DNA from: Sebastes aleutianus
Taxonomy: Eukaryota; Chordata; Actinopteri; Perciformes; Sebastidae
DNA length: 64,000 nucleotides
Assembly (NCBI GenBank): GCA_916700875.1
Contig: CAKAKS010000031.1
Coordinates: forward strand, 18,497,880-18,561,879
Direction of reading: 5' to 3'
This document shows, one piece after another, positions 33,985 to 47,084 of this stretch; position 1 is the first letter of the stretch, and each line of letters opens with the position of its first letter. The notes under the pieces are model-generated. The model was not told the origin of the DNA. It saw nothing but the letters and a program-made list of their open reading frames with translations, and ran no database searches. Both the position numbers and the translations under genes were made by a program.

Positions 33985-35030
33985 TCCTGGGCAGACATCA
34001 TACAACGTATCCTCATACAACGGTTCGTATGATATCTTATTCCTTATTTTTCATGCGTTTTCCTACGAATGTCCAGAAACAAGTGACATATGTGTCAATT
34101 TCCACTCCAGTCTTTTCAAAATAAACTTCTGTCTTCACAGGAAACAACTTGGTTAGGTTTACACACAAAAACTACTTAGTTAGGTTTAGGAAAAGATCGA
34201 CATACTACACGAGAATCAAGCTGATTTTGGGGCAGATTCCCCCCTCCCGACAATCGTCAGCAAAGCCCCGATTTTTTGATGGTTCTAAAGATTATCGTTC
34301 CAGATATTCCTGTGGTGTGAGGTATGTTAAGAGTGTTTAATACATCCCCCGATCGCCAATTTCAAATCGTAAATATTAATCATGTTCAATATTTATGATC
34401 TGATATCCTGTTATGTGTAGGGAACCCAGAGGATCGCCGATGCTAATGCATGAGCTAATGCAAAACGCGAAGCATAAAGGAGTAGTAAGATAGACCTCCT
34501 GCCCGTCATCCGCCATGTTTGTTGCACTAAAGTCACGTTTGATCGCGAGATTTGCGGTTTTTGAGAGTCGGGACTCTTGTTGTTCATTAATGAATCTGTT
34601 AGTGTGGTGTTTGCTGTTTTGGCTAAATCGTTGCTCATCACACACTATAGGAACAAAACTGTTAAATTTAACATAACATGCTGTTATGTGTGGGGTCTCT
34701 CACATTTTCAAAATCTGTTAAGATTTGAAAAATCTTTTAGTGTAGGCCAGCCTTTAGTTAGGTTTAGGCACCGAAACTACTTAGTTAGGTTTAGGAAAAG
34801 ATTGTGTTTTGGGTTAAGATAACTCCGGAAGTGGCGTAACTTAAATACGGATGTTATGTGGCAAATAAATCAACGTTGACTTCTGGTTTCACACGGGGTA
34901 CGAACACCGATCTCCTGGGCAAAAGTCTGGTGTTTTTTGACCCACCCATCGACCACGACGTCCTCCCTATACGGTGTTTGTCGCTCTTTATACTTCCTGG
35001 TTCACGATTACGTGGATATACGAATTTTTT
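33985..35030. mobile_element. Composite repeat block with an internal inserted unit
   Basis: The outer family is recognised by GTTAGGTTTAGGAAAAGAT and by the right-hand block CACCCATCGACC, CCTCCCTATACGG, TTTATACTTCC, GATTACGTGGAT, shared with 10110-10230. The phrase AAACTACTTAGTTAGGTTTA with downstream GGAAAAGAT occurs twice, at about 34169-34197 and 34772-34801. The 0.57 kb between holds a CG-containing unit (34205-34750) of a kind I recall as a fish repeat. Frames within it, including the 89-codon one at 34376-34645, carry no domain. Confidence 0.6.
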
Positions 35031-35259
35031 TTAGAGCAGAATTATGTTCTGTTTCCATTTAACCCGATTTATAACTAGTAGCTTGGTCTGCCCGGTGATG
35101 TGACGTAAAACCCAACAGGGTGACTGAGCAAGAGACAAACAAGACAAAAAAAGAGGGAACCAGACAGAGCAGAGGTCATGGAGAGGAAACAGTATTTATA
35201 TAGAAAGAGAATAATCAGACAGACAGGTGGAGGAGACTCCTGAGGGGAGGATGAGTCTT

Positions 35260-35560
35260 GTTTGTTGGAGAAAAAAAAAAAAAAAAAAATTAGTCATTAT
35301 ACAACCATTTCTTACTTCACACAAACACTTTATTTAGACTACCGGCATTATGTTCCAATTAAACACAAAAGAAAAGTCTGGCATTTCAAACTCTTCAGAG
35401 AATCTGCATATCGCCTTTCAGGAAGAAGAAAAAAAAAACAAAGGGAAAAATTAAAATATATTATCATCTTTTAAAAATCCTTTTAAAAATAAACAAGACA
35501 AACACAAACAAAACACAACAAAAAAGCCCCACTCTGTCTCTTTCACTTTATATCTCTCTG
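35260..35560. repeat. A-rich low-complexity stretch
   Basis: A pure A run at about 35270-35289, then further A-rich runs to 35525 (35428-35437, 35515-35525), ahead of a CT-rich stretch (35535-35580). Confidence 0.8.
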
Positions 35561-35564
35561 TCTA

Positions 35565-36130
35565 TCTCGCTCTCTCTAGCTCGGCTGGGCGACTCTCTGA
35601 GGAGGAGGAAGCTGAGAGAACTCATTTGCATATAAACTGTGAGAGGCAGGGATTGTCATCGGCGGCACATTAGACGCAAGGAGCGCGAAGGGAGAGGATT
35701 TTCATGTGCAAATTTCAGCCTCGCCAACTCCATGCATTATTATTTCATCAGCGCCTGAGAAGGAAACCCCTCCGATCCCCAAACCCTGCCATCATCCCCA
35801 CGGACACTTCAAGATTCAGACCAAATCCCCCCGCCGCGCCTCTTCCCCAGAAGGCCCCACTACTGAGTAGCTGTTTACACCGGGGCCCGCGAAGCAGGAG
35901 GAGTCAATCCGCCTCTGAGACGGCCGTGAGATCAGATGAGAGGGAACCGCAGGAAGAGGGAACAGATATACACCAGTTGTGACCAGCAATATTGGTGTTC
36001 CTTGCATTAATTGCTTGTAAACTGCGAGGCTGGAGGCTTGCTGGCTTTCAAGTTTAAAAAGGAGATTACAGCCAATTAGCAGGGCCTCTGAAAACCCTTT
36101 ACCGCCTGGGGAATAGCGGCTGATCCCTAA
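35565..36130. promoter_or_regulatory. Candidate promoter or enhancer with octamer and TATA-like motif
   Basis: A perfect octamer ATTTGCAT (35624-35631) overlaps a TATA-like ATATAAAC, followed by CpG-bearing sequence (35660-35690). A repeat-free AT/GC-balanced block (35990-36120) with CCAATTAGC follows. The 92- and 131-codon frames across it have no domain. Motif evidence only. Confidence 0.3.
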
Positions 36131-37900
36131 TGTGGGACAGCTGTGAGCAACAAAAGAACAGTCGCAGTCCTGCTTTTGAAAACACACTTGCAAGCAGAGC
36201 AAAACACACACATATTGTACGCACTCACGTATATAATCTCACATGCAAACACAAAAAAAGGACCTGATTGATAGCAATAGCTGCTAAGAAGCACTATTAC
36301 GAGCATGAAAAATGAATGAGTACATAAATGCAAGCATTGCAAACAGACACAAACGTTCACAAAGTACGCACACGTTCCCAAAGTGACAAAACGGGAACAG
36401 ACGGGGAGGTAAATATGTTTTAAAAGGTGAGGGGAAAACGTTTGTGGGTTGGGGAACGTATTTCATCCTTTTAAATCAATTTGTCAGGTTCTTCTTAGAG
36501 ACGCGTTACCAAAAGAGCCGACTGTTTCCCTGTAAACTGCCATCTTTAATTTCTTTGTCTGACATGCTCCGCTATACCACGACACACCAGAGACCGAGCA
36601 TGAGGTGAGCAAAAGGTTCAAAGCCCAGATGGGAGCAGAGCCTGTGTACCCCTGAGCACGGTGGATTACCTCATTCACTCTCATGTCAAACAGAAGGCAG
36701 GAAGAGGAGGAACACAAGTCAAAAGATCTCCACAGGCTCCGTAATCTACCACGATTTATGCCGAGCCCCGCGACTCCCACTTACGAGTCGCGCTCAATGA
36801 TTTCCTTCTTCCTCTTTATCTTTCCTCCCCGCGTTTCATTCCACTTTCTGTCTGTTTTCTGCCTGTGTACCTTTCTGTCACGTTCGCTGTGCACCTGCAC
36901 ATCCTCGGCTACACCCCGCCATCTTCCTCCTCCTCCTCCTCCCTCGTACCCGCGAACACATTAGCAAAAACAGCTGTCTGCCAACTATTCCGACTTCAGG
37001 TAGACATTCAGATGCTCCACATGTACTGAACAGCTTCACCTAAAAAGCCTTGTGAATGTGTCTAAGATAGCTTTGTTAAGCAGTTACACCTGTTCTGGTA
37101 TTAGAAAATGTTCGCTAAAGTACAGCGGATTGTTCTCCAAATTCCTTCACAGTCTTCATGCTGTGGAATTGTATTTATATAATCTGTTGGTGTTAAAGCT
37201 TTACATTAATCATGAAAGGCACATAGCCTACGCAGCCAATGTGTGCACGTATTGAATTAATTTTTTAATTTAGTGGAAGCTAACAGGAACATCAATAAAC
37301 AATGGTTTAGAGTAGGCTAATCTAAGAAAGAGATGAAACTATGAAACTTCTTAAGGAAGAAATAGCGCATATTTTTTTCCCTTACCTCAGAGCTTGTAAA
37401 GACACTATCCTCAACAGAAAAAATACAGCATTGTTTGTTTGTTCAAATCAGTAGCTTTTGGCAGTGAGAGTCATCTTAGCCATGATATAAAGTACTATAT
37501 CTTACTTTGTGTTCAATAGCTTACTGAAGACTGTGAAAGTCACAGGAACAGTTTTGGTGAATGATGCATACAGGTGGTGGTGCTCATAATGTTTTGTACT
37601 GAACTCAACAAAATGTTAAACCACCAGCAGCAGACTGAAACTACTACTTAACCAAAGACGGTCAGAAGCAGCGTAACGTTACGGCATTAAGGACAGTGAT
37701 GCATTAGCTTAGAAGAAAAACATGAACGAACTATGTAGTTCAGTGCATACCGGTCGCACGAAAAGGTGTATGAAAGGCAAAGGCATGCAATAAGACAACT
37801 TGCTTTGGGCGTGCCATTAGTACACCATGTAGTCTGTACTGACTGCGATGTTATTGCATTCTCGTGAATATGTTTCGCTCAGAGCTAGTGACGAAGAATA
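36131..37900. other. Intergenic, no gene seen
   Basis: C/T-rich CCTCCTCCTCC run at 36928-36942. The remainder is AT-rich with short frames only. Confidence 0.45.
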
Positions 37901-37904
37901 AAAA

Positions 37905-38165
37905 GTGAGAAAGACTGCTTATGGCGGCCGGACCAAACAAACACAAGACTTTCAACCAGGAGACTGGTGTTCGAGACTGCTGTTGTGTTTTAGAAGTTAC
38001 GTTAGTGATGTGTTTTTTGGTGACGTTTGTGACATGTTTCCCGTACTTATGTTGTTGTACTTAGTTTACATACTTATTTTAAGGCCAACCATGACGTTTT
38101 TCCTAAACCTACTAAGTGGTTTTGTTGCCTAAACTTAAGTGATTGGTTTTGTTGCCCCCTGCTAG
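37905..38165. repeat. Copy of the AACACAAGACTTTCAACCAG repeat family
   Basis: Shares CAAACACAAGACTTTCAACC, AGGAGACTGGTGTTCGA and the right-hand CCTAAACCTACTAAGTGG and TTTTGTTGCC phrases with 23645-23935. Confidence 0.65.
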
Positions 38166-41100
38166 TACTGCGCCCTCATACATGCGTATAATATTCGCTC
38201 CTCTGCGAGGCAAAAACCTGACACTCACACACAGTCCTTTGGTGGACAGGTGGGTCTATTACACGCTTTGACATGATATTGGATTGTTCAGTGACTATCC
38301 TTTGATTCAATCATAATTTTCACCTCTCACCTCCACTTCTTCCATTCTTACCTTTCACAATAAAAGCCCTAGACATATAATTTTCACAGGCGAGTATTAC
38401 ACATTTTTGTGTCATTTATTCGTCACATCCCCGGTGTGTAAACGCCTTGACAGATAGGATGCTCACTGTTTTCTGATTTGCCACCTTTGCTATGCATCTT
38501 CAGAGCTGCAATAAAGTCTATTTAACGAGGTGGATGGGTATAAAAAAAAAAAAAAAAAAATTATTGTGAAAACTTTTTCAATCTTCAAGAACGCGATCTT
38601 TCCCTATAACCTTTACCAAATGCTCTGAGTCGCCTGAACATATCAATAAAAACTTGTATTTCTCACAAGCAGATTTTGTGGGGAAACACAAAATAAATTG
38701 TCATCAATCATTTTACTGATACATTCAGTATGAACACTTTGTGACTTTGCAGATTCATTCAATAAATAATAATCCAGGTAGCATTACGTGTCTTTATAGC
38801 ATATAAACCTCATTTTTAGAAGACAAGGTACAACAGAAGGTTCCTATAAAGCATTTTGTGGTCCTACACATTTTGAGATACACCCAATAGTATGTCCAAG
38901 AAATAAATATAGGCAGACAATACCATTTCTTTCCAACCACACACTTCAATCACCAATGTTTTTTTCATTTTGTGCCTTCATTCATTTTGTACGAGTAGTT
39001 GTCCCATCCTCTCGCTGTGCTCAGGGGAGTATTTGTTTATAGCGTGACCCTCTCAGGAAAGTCAACAGCTGTTTCCAGTCGGGCTTAGCGGCGACACCGC
39101 CATCCTTCAACATGATGGGTTTCGCCTTTTAATGCATCGCAGTTAACCACGTCCTAATTAGAACTAATGACTGGCTCGTTAAAGAGCTCTACAGCTAATT
39201 GGAATACTGAACTGCAAGCAGGGAAACGCCACAAGGAGGTCAGGAATTTTTAAAAAATAATATGAAAATTGTAAAACGGAGCGAGGCTGACCAGAGAAAG
39301 CTGCTAACCTTCTTATCAAACGGCATTTTTAATTAGAGATAATCAATATTCAAGGCAATGGATTTTACCACAGTTTATATATCCATCAAGGATCATGAAT
39401 ACTTAATGCTTTAAAAAAACATTTCAAACCCCAACACACCCAAATTTTTATTCCCCGAGTTTATGGCAATCTGGCAAATCAGATATTATTAATTATAAAT
39501 TGAACCATTACAGCACGCTTCAGAAGCTCACGTTCACAAATTGCATCCACAACCGGGGTTGAACATGAATTTGCTCTCCTGGTATTTCTGAAGCTCGTAT
39601 GCAAAGTCGCCGGGTCTGATTCACATGCAGGGTCCGTTCTGCACCCTGTAGTTTCATTTAGATCAAAAAGACTCAAATAGACAGAGAATCACAGGATATC
39701 CAGAATATCTGATCATCCCCCCCCCCCACCTCACCTTGCCTCTGAGAATCTCAGCGGCTCCAGAGACGATCTCATTAAATCAGAGATGTAAGAACCAGAG
39801 AGAGAAATATACAACGGAAACACTCCCTGCTATTGTCTGTGCTATAAGACACAGTGAATCCAGGTTAAGTGCTTCGACAGTCCTCCATGTTGGTCCGTTC
39901 AGGAGAACGGCGGACACAAGTGGAAGCTTTGACAGTCACACCACATTAGCGCAGTAACTGTAAAAAAGGCCTTCCTGGGATTTGTCCACTAAAAATACTC
40001 TTAGACCACTGGAAGATGGAGCCTCTCAGGAGCCTGATTTGAAACCTTGCAGCCTGAGGACAAAGCAAGCAAAGGCGGCAAAATAAATAAAGATGAAAAA
40101 AACATGCCCCCAAACCGCTCCTATTACAGACACAACATGGCAAACAGTGGAAAACAATAGAGTTATTTCAGCGCAGAGCGGGACGGAGAGCGATGGCATC
40201 TTGGGGCACAGGGCTGCAGGGCTAGGTGGGGGCCTCCCGGGCGGAGGTGGAGGGAAGGGTGCTCTAATGGGCTCGGGGAGGCTGGCTAGCCCTGCTGGAG
40301 GCCCACAGGAGGCCCTAGCCTGTGGTCTTGCCTTGGGCAGGCCTGCCACGGCAGCAGTCAGGTGGGCTGACAGACTGAGGGAGAGGAGGACCTCCCCATG
40401 TGGCCTGCCATCAACCCCCCACCCCACGTCCCCTCCCTCTGCACAGATGTTCGGGGTTTGGGGAGCAACAAGCTGTGCAGAAACAAACAAAGACGGAGAT
40501 TTAACATCTTCGAGTTGCATCTGAGTAATATCTTTCACTGGATTCCTCTAATTGAGTCAGTCGGTGGTAGTTTTAAATTCAGACTAAAGCATGTGTCAAC
40601 ATCTCTGCTGCCAGATTAAAAGTTAAATGCTCGCTCATGCAGCATGGAGAAGTATGAGGTTTATTAATTAATGGTCATTTACAGGGTTGAATTAAACATC
40701 AACACGAGCCCTCTGCGTCCACACACATTAGCACAAAGTTTGTTTTTGCACCGTGTGTGTAAAAGAGAAGACTTCAATGTGAATCCGAGCATCAACACAC
40801 ACAAGGCTTTTCTTTCAGCTGTGTTGTGGAGCTGCGCTGTGCTTATACAGTCGACCTTTGGCCCCAGAGCTCCCCGAAGCCCCATCCATATAGCCCACTG
40901 TAGGAGGTAAAGATCAGGGCGGCCCGGCCTGGAGTCTCCCCTCCTGACCGGCGAGGCGTGTGAAGCCTCTGGCATGACTCTCAGCATGGGAAAAGTGCAG
41001 CTTTATCACCGCTGTTCAAACATTCATCACACAGCCTCTACTGCAGAGAGCTCCAAAGGGAGACAATAGCGCCTCCATCAACTCCCATCTGAAGCTGCCG

Positions 41101-41380
41101 ATTTAGGCAGAAGGTGGCAGAGAGGCAACTTCAAAGTTTTTCCAGGGGCCCGGGTCGACGCACACATCACACCAAAGAAGAAGAAGGAGAGGAGAGGAGG
41201 GACAGCCGAGGAGGGGCAGCTCTCCCCAGTCAGAAGGGAGGTCATTATCAGGCCATGTTTACGCCGGCACAGAGCACACTGATGTGTGCTGCTGTTTTAA
41301 CATTTGGAATATAGTACTGCAGCCATCACTGCAGGCAAAATAGTTTATGTTCCTGTGTTTGTCTGTGTATGTCTGTGTAT
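38166..41380. other. Low-repeat noncoding block with a candidate conserved element
   Basis: The best candidate is 39055-39250: repeat-free, with CAACAGCTG, TTAATGCATCGCAGTTAACC, TCCTAATTAGAACTAATGA and GCTAATTGG motifs that suit homeodomain factors. At 40190-40450 is a GC-rich patch overlapped by a 170-codon minus and a 143-codon plus frame. Both are proline/glycine/alanine biased and without splice support, so I treat them as compositional. Poly-A at 38541-38558 and a C run at 39717-39727. Confidence 0.35.
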
Positions 41381-41382
41381 GC

Positions 41383-41389
<7 letters not shown>

Positions 41390-41430
<41 letters not shown>
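41390..41430. repeat. (TG)n microsatellite
   Basis: About 20 TG units, preceded by degenerate CTGTGTATG repeats from 41353. Confidence 0.95.
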
Positions 41431-41433
<3 letters not shown>

Positions 41434-41434
41434 G

Positions 41435-44100
41435 TTGTTCTAAAAGTCTACCGAGACGACACTTTAAAAGGTATTTGCATTATTTTCTGCATAGAGAGGT
41501 GGAGGTCAGTGTTTCCCCAGCGAATATCAACATCTTTGCACAAACAGCAAAATAAATACTTTATACAATAAGGCAGCAGGAGAATACACTGCTGGAGTAT
41601 CAGATTTAACAAGTCATTTGGTTTGTTATGGGTCTTTTTTTTTCGGCAATAGACAATTTAGTTCCTGGTTCCAACAAATATCAAATTGATTCAAGAATTA
41701 TGTTGACGGGAGCGCATTGATTTGTCCTATTTTCTCTTGTTTCTAACTATTAACATGCGTTGCTATAAAATTCTAGAAACAAGAAAAACTGCACTCAACT
41801 GAATGGCAGTATGTTTGTAATTTTATTAAATTCTGAGATAAGATAAAATGAGCATTACATGCCTCATTTAATAAATACATGTTATCAGTTATTGTTCACT
41901 ACTTCATCCTCCTACACACCCGCCTAACATGTGTGCATTAGACAATAACTATGAATATGAGACCGAAGTATGTGAGTACATTTTATTAACGAAAAAACCC
42001 CCGTAATATAATAATTACAAGATCCGTATAAGATCTGTTTTACATAATTATAAGATACCTACATACATTACAATTATGAGAAGGAGTCTCTGCTTTATGT
42101 TTCTTTCGTGAATGTAATGCACTTTTGTACCAAAGTAGTTATTAAGATGAAATTTTTTTTGTAGTGAAGAAGCAGACAATTAATTAATTCCCTCACTCAC
42201 ATTCACTTGCCTGAAACATGACATTGTGAAAAAAGATTTGTGCTCTTAAATTTAGGTTTCTCAACAAGTAGTATCAGGTGTGTTTATCCAACTATCCTAT
42301 GCGCACTGACTAACAACTTGAAGAGGCTCTTCAGAGGCTAGAAAGGACCAATTTATTACATATTCAAAAGGTGACAAATGCCCTTAAAAAGCTTTTTACT
42401 TCAGGCAATTCCATTTACACAAAAACCATAAAAGTGGTGTTCATTTGTGGAGATTATCTTGCTGAACAAAACATGTAAGTATCATAAACGTGTGTTTGCC
42501 ACAGAGCTTATTTTCTGCAATAATCCAAAACACAATGGAAAAATCCCATTGGCTTTTTGCCGAGGGAACCCAGAGCGATGCTAACTTCCTGGTTGGCCTA
42601 CAAAAATACGTCATTCCTGGAGCACCCTACATCCATGACTACTGCAGGATCATTTGTTGATAGTAACCTTTCCCACTGAAGACAAAAGCCAGATGTTAGT
42701 AGGTGTTAGGGTTTTTTTGTCCAGTGGGAAAGGGGCTAATGTGTGAAAAAGTGAAAGAAAAGTGAATGTTTTGGTCAAAGAACAATTGTCAACTTACGTA
42801 CCATGTAATTCTATAAACTTCAATAGGCTATCAAACATCTTTTAGATGTGTGATAAATTGATCTTTCTTGACGACTTGAGCCCGATTTCAAGCATAGATG
42901 TTGGAACCCCTGACTAATTTTGCTATCGGGCTGATTTTGGAAAGGTCAGGTCGGCTGTATTGCAGTTTGAGCAGATCAGTTATAAACTGCAGTGGACTTC
43001 AGTGCGAGTATGTGTGTCGTGATGGGTATATTAATTCATCCGTACAGTGTGTGACATTAAAAGTGGTATGTTTTGGCAGTGCAGAGAAGCCAATTACAAT
43101 GTGTAGTGTGAGTTTACTTCACATAGAGGATTAATAAAAGTGTACAGTGTCTGCCCACCATTAGGATGAGTAAATTGCTCTGTTTTGCACTATATGGGCA
43201 TTAAATAAAACAGTTGGAATCCTTTTAACAATCAAGAACAATAAATGTGCAGTTATTTTCTCTCGCTCGCAGAGATGTTTACAGACCTGCTGTGCCTCCT
43301 CCTGTATCTACACACCAGTTAACCCATATTTCATAAACATACAGTGTGACTGAAAATAGAAAAACAAAGTCAAACTATGCCATATCACTGGTGTCAAGTG
43401 AAGTATGATTGCACATTTGAATTGGAAATCTGGCAAAGTGACGATAACAACCTCGTGCACTCTCTCGGAAGGCGAGAAGAGGGTTAAATGAACAAAGCCT
43501 TGAAAAAGAGTCCAATCCTCCAGCTCCTGCCCCAATCCTCGCAGTTACCCCCACAAAGTACACAAGAAAAAAGAAAATAGTATCATGCATATCATTCATT
43601 AGCAGCAAATAAAAGAAATTCTCTCTAATAGTGCCCCCAAATCCCCGAGCTCCCAGCACCACGGAGCGGGGAACTAAAGAAATGGGGGGAGAGAGATGCA
43701 AAAGGAAGCCGTCTCCCTCAAGTGCTTGTTAGGCCCAAATTATTATGGCGATGAATAATTTTAAAAATAAATAAGAAAATAAATAAATAAAAAAAGAAAC
43801 ATTTATAGATCTAAGTATTATCAGAGGAGCCGCGGGTCTGTTGCCAAGCTCTCTGGGCCCGTTTGAAATCCGCCTTTGTTTTTCACTTTGATCTTTAACT
43901 GCTAACCTATCCATCGCTTCACCTGATCCCCTGTTAGCGCTTCTTCACCCACTTCCTCCCGTTAAACTTTTCTCGACGTGGCACGGCACTGCCCGCACTA
44001 AGTGGTAATCATAACCGCATCAGCATCATCATCTTTCTCCTCGTTGTCGTCATTAACTTTCTGTTCTTTCACAACAATAATTAACATACTGCACAGGGAG
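41435..44100. other. AT-rich intergenic DNA, no gene seen
   Basis: Mostly AT-rich with scattered short frames. AAATAAATAAAT run at 43763-43790. A repeat-free block at 43700-44060 could be regulatory. No recognised gene or element. Confidence 0.4.
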
Positions 44101-44234
44101 CAAGATTAGGCGGAGAGATGCAGAGAGTAAATGAGGGAGTATAGAGGAACGCAGAGCAAAGAGAGACGAGGGAAGGAAGCCATGTTGGAGGAAGAAAGAG
44201 AGGAAGGAGACATGAGAGAGAGCTGCGACCAGCT

Positions 44235-45600
44235 CCTCTACTCTTGCTTCCTCTCATCTTATCGCAATTTCTCTAATTTACTTTCCTTTCCTTCCCTTTT
44301 GTCGGAAATAGAAACAGAATCTGGTTTATTGTTTCGTCTCTTTTCTTCTCATTTCCTTTCCTCTCATAATACTGTATATCGTTTCTCGTCTTATATGCCC
44401 TTTCCTCTCCTTCGATGTCATTTCCTCTCCTTTCCTCTGGTCTCCTTTACTTGCACCCTGTCCCTTCTTGTGTACTTTCCTCTCCTCACATTTTGTTTCC
44501 TCTTGTTTCCTTGTTATTTTCCTCATGTCCTTTCTCTCTTCTCATCTACTTTCCACCTCAGCTCTCTGTCTCCTATTCCTTGCCTTCCTCTTGCTTCCGC
44601 TCCTTGTTTCCTTCCTTTAGTCATGATTTCTCTCATCAACGTTCGTCTCATCCCCTTTTCCGTTCCTTTTGTCTCATTTCCTATCTTCTTGTTTCCTCTC
44701 ATTTCTTTTTCCTCTCATCTTCATCTACTTTGTGTTTTTTCTTCTCTCTTCTTGCTTCCTGTCCTCGTTTTCATTTTTCTCATCTCATTTTGTCTTCTAA
44801 CATCGACTTCCCCTTTCTCTCCTCATGGTTTTTCTCATTTCCTATTTCCCTGCCCTCTTATCTCATTTCCTTTCCATTTTTACTTCCTCTTTTCTCATAT
44901 CTCCACTCACCTACTTTTCTATCCTAATTTTCTCTTTCCTTTCCTAATTTTATCTCTTCTTTCCTATTCTCTTGCTTTGCGTGTCGTTTCCTTAATCTCA
45001 TCAATTTCCTATCATCAACTTTACTCTCGCCTTGCTTTCTCTCCTCATTTCCTTTTGTCTCATCTCATTTTGTCTCTCCTGTTTCCTCCTCTCTCCTGTC
45101 CTCCTTTCCTCATCACACTGTCTTCTCTCACTGATCTCCTCCACTGATGTTTCCTCTACTTTCATCTTGCTCCCTTTTCTCTCATTTCCTACGCTTTCAT
45201 CTCATTTCGTCTCCTCTAATCTATTTTCCTACTATCTTCTGTCTTTTTTCCTCTTATTTCATATAATACTTTATCTCCCCTTGTTTCCTCTTTCCTCTCC
45301 TCTGGTTTCCTTTCCTCTTGTCCTGTCTCATCTCATCGACTATTTTCTCTTCCTTTCCCCTTTTGTTTCCTCTTCATTCATCTTTTCCTTTCTCCTTGTT
45401 TCCTCTTCCCTTCTACTTTCCTTACCTCTTTACTTGCTTCCTCTCCTCTCATCTACTTTCTTCTCCTTAAATTACTTTCCTCGATTCTAATTTTTTTTTT
45501 CTCTCATTTTATTTTTTCCTCTCTCCTCCCTTCTCTTCTCTTTTCCACTCATTTCTCCTCTCCTTGTTTCCTCCCCTCTCCTCCTTCCCATCATCCTCCT
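44235..45600. repeat. 1.4-kb polypyrimidine minisatellite-like tract
   Basis: The plus strand is a degenerate array of TTTCCTCTC/TCTCATTTCC-type units, almost devoid of G and with few A. Pyrimidine bias removes stop codons, so frames of 338, 170 and 152 codons appear, made of Ser, Leu, Phe, Pro. The first Met (44131) and its purine-rich head lie outside the array. These are not genes. Long homopyrimidine mirror-like sequence can form triplex DNA. Confidence 0.9.
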
Positions 45601-47080
45601 CCTGAGGTTTCTGACCTCCAGTGCAGGGACATCCCAACCCTGTGCTCTGTGCCCGGCCTCTGATTGATATTGTAATGAGACTTATCCCAACATCCCTTCC
45701 TCCTTGTACACTTCCCCCCACCTCCCCCTTCCCCACTCCTAGCTTTCCTGGTACCCTTCCTCGCCCCCTCTACCCCCTTTGCTCCCTGAGCCCCCGAGTG
45801 GCTCGCTTGATTCTGTTTCATCACACATCAAACGGGCCTGACGCTCTCCACGCAGGCAGGACCCAGGGACTGCAACATCTGCACGGGGAGGCATGCAGGG
45901 GTGTGAGGGGGGGGTATGACTCCGGCCTCTGAGGGGGGGGAGGGAGGACACGCCGTGCTACGAGCAGATGTCACCGGGACCCGAACAGCAGGCTGGGGGG
46001 ACGCCGCGGGGAAAGAGAGACGTAGTGAGGGACCCACCCCTGCAGCCCAGCCTGGGGAGTCTCTCCAAACACTCCACCTCTGCTCCCCTCTCCTCTCCTC
46101 ACCTTGCAGCCCAGCTCCCCCTCCTGCTCCCCCTTTTGACAGTACAATTAGGTAATTAGTCACCTCAGCGCTAATAACCTAATCATTACTTGTCTGTGCG
46201 TGTTTTCTCTCTATTTCAAAATCCGTGTCCTCCACAGGCACTCCCTTGAGTCCTGACGTGGAGGTGGAGGGGCAGAGGAGGCATACAATTACCTTTGTCT
46301 GGCTACTCCCCGTGGCACAGAGAGAGCCCAGGCTCTGATCCAGACCAAAGTAAAGGCCCTTTTTAATGGAGACAGAGAGCCTGCTCTTTGGAGGGGGTCA
46401 AGATTGCTCTCACATCCATTAACACCAGAGCTATTTCATCACTGCCACGTTCTGGCAGGCGGGAGTTGTAGAGGGACTGTGATCATCAGCCTCCGTTGAG
46501 CGCAGACGCTGACATTTCCCCAGTTAGTGAAAGTGGCAATCGGGAGCTTTCGCTGTCAATGAGTCATCAAAGGGCTTGTTTGAGAACAGCTGTTGACGTC
46601 AGTGCACTGCCAAAAGCATTAACCCTAGTTGAGAAGTGAAGTTTTTTTTTCTGAATTGCTGATGATCCTTTCATCTGCATGGGCAACATGCAGATCTCAA
46701 AGTTCACAGAAATGTTATCTGTCATCAAAAAGGGATCATCTTTTGACAGCATTTTTAGAAGACTTTGGAAAGGCTGAGCAGAACAATGACTGTTATTAAT
46801 GTGGTTTTTGCATGTTTCATACTTTACATAACTGTCCAACATTTTCCAAAGCATACATTTAGAAATGTATATATTTTTAATGTTTTTCAAGTTCCAGGAA
46901 GCGACTGCATTTCAGTGCAGTATATCAACTTAGAACACCCCTTACATTTTTCACTTATATGTCTACTTTTTTAGTTATGTTCTCATCCTGCACTGTTTTC
47001 AAACCAGTTCATGCTCTCACATAGAGCTACTGTATTCACTTTATGCTTAAGACTTCGACTTCAGACATAAGATACAAAAA
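45601..47080. other. Noncoding block with homeodomain-motif cluster
   Basis: G runs at 45905-45950. At 46142-46190 is a dense cluster: CAATTAGGTAATTAGTC, GCTAATAACC, CTAATCATTA. A 107-codon minus frame at 46567-46890 reads plausible residues, but I recognise no family and see no splice partner. No gene called. Confidence 0.35.
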
Positions 47081-47084
47081 CAGG

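Noticed and set aside
40026..40538. 170-codon minus frame and 143-codon plus frame over the same GC-rich patch
   Set aside because: Opposite-strand open frames over one GC-rich segment, Pro/Gly/Ala biased, no domain, no splice context.
44131..45147. 338-codon open frame, second longest in the window
   Set aside because: Made almost entirely of Ser/Leu/Phe/Pro from a polypyrimidine array; open only because stops need purines. No domain, no codon signature.
46567..46890. 107-codon minus frame that looks moderately protein-like
   Set aside because: No family recognised, no convincing splice sites, no partner exon; not enough to call a gene.
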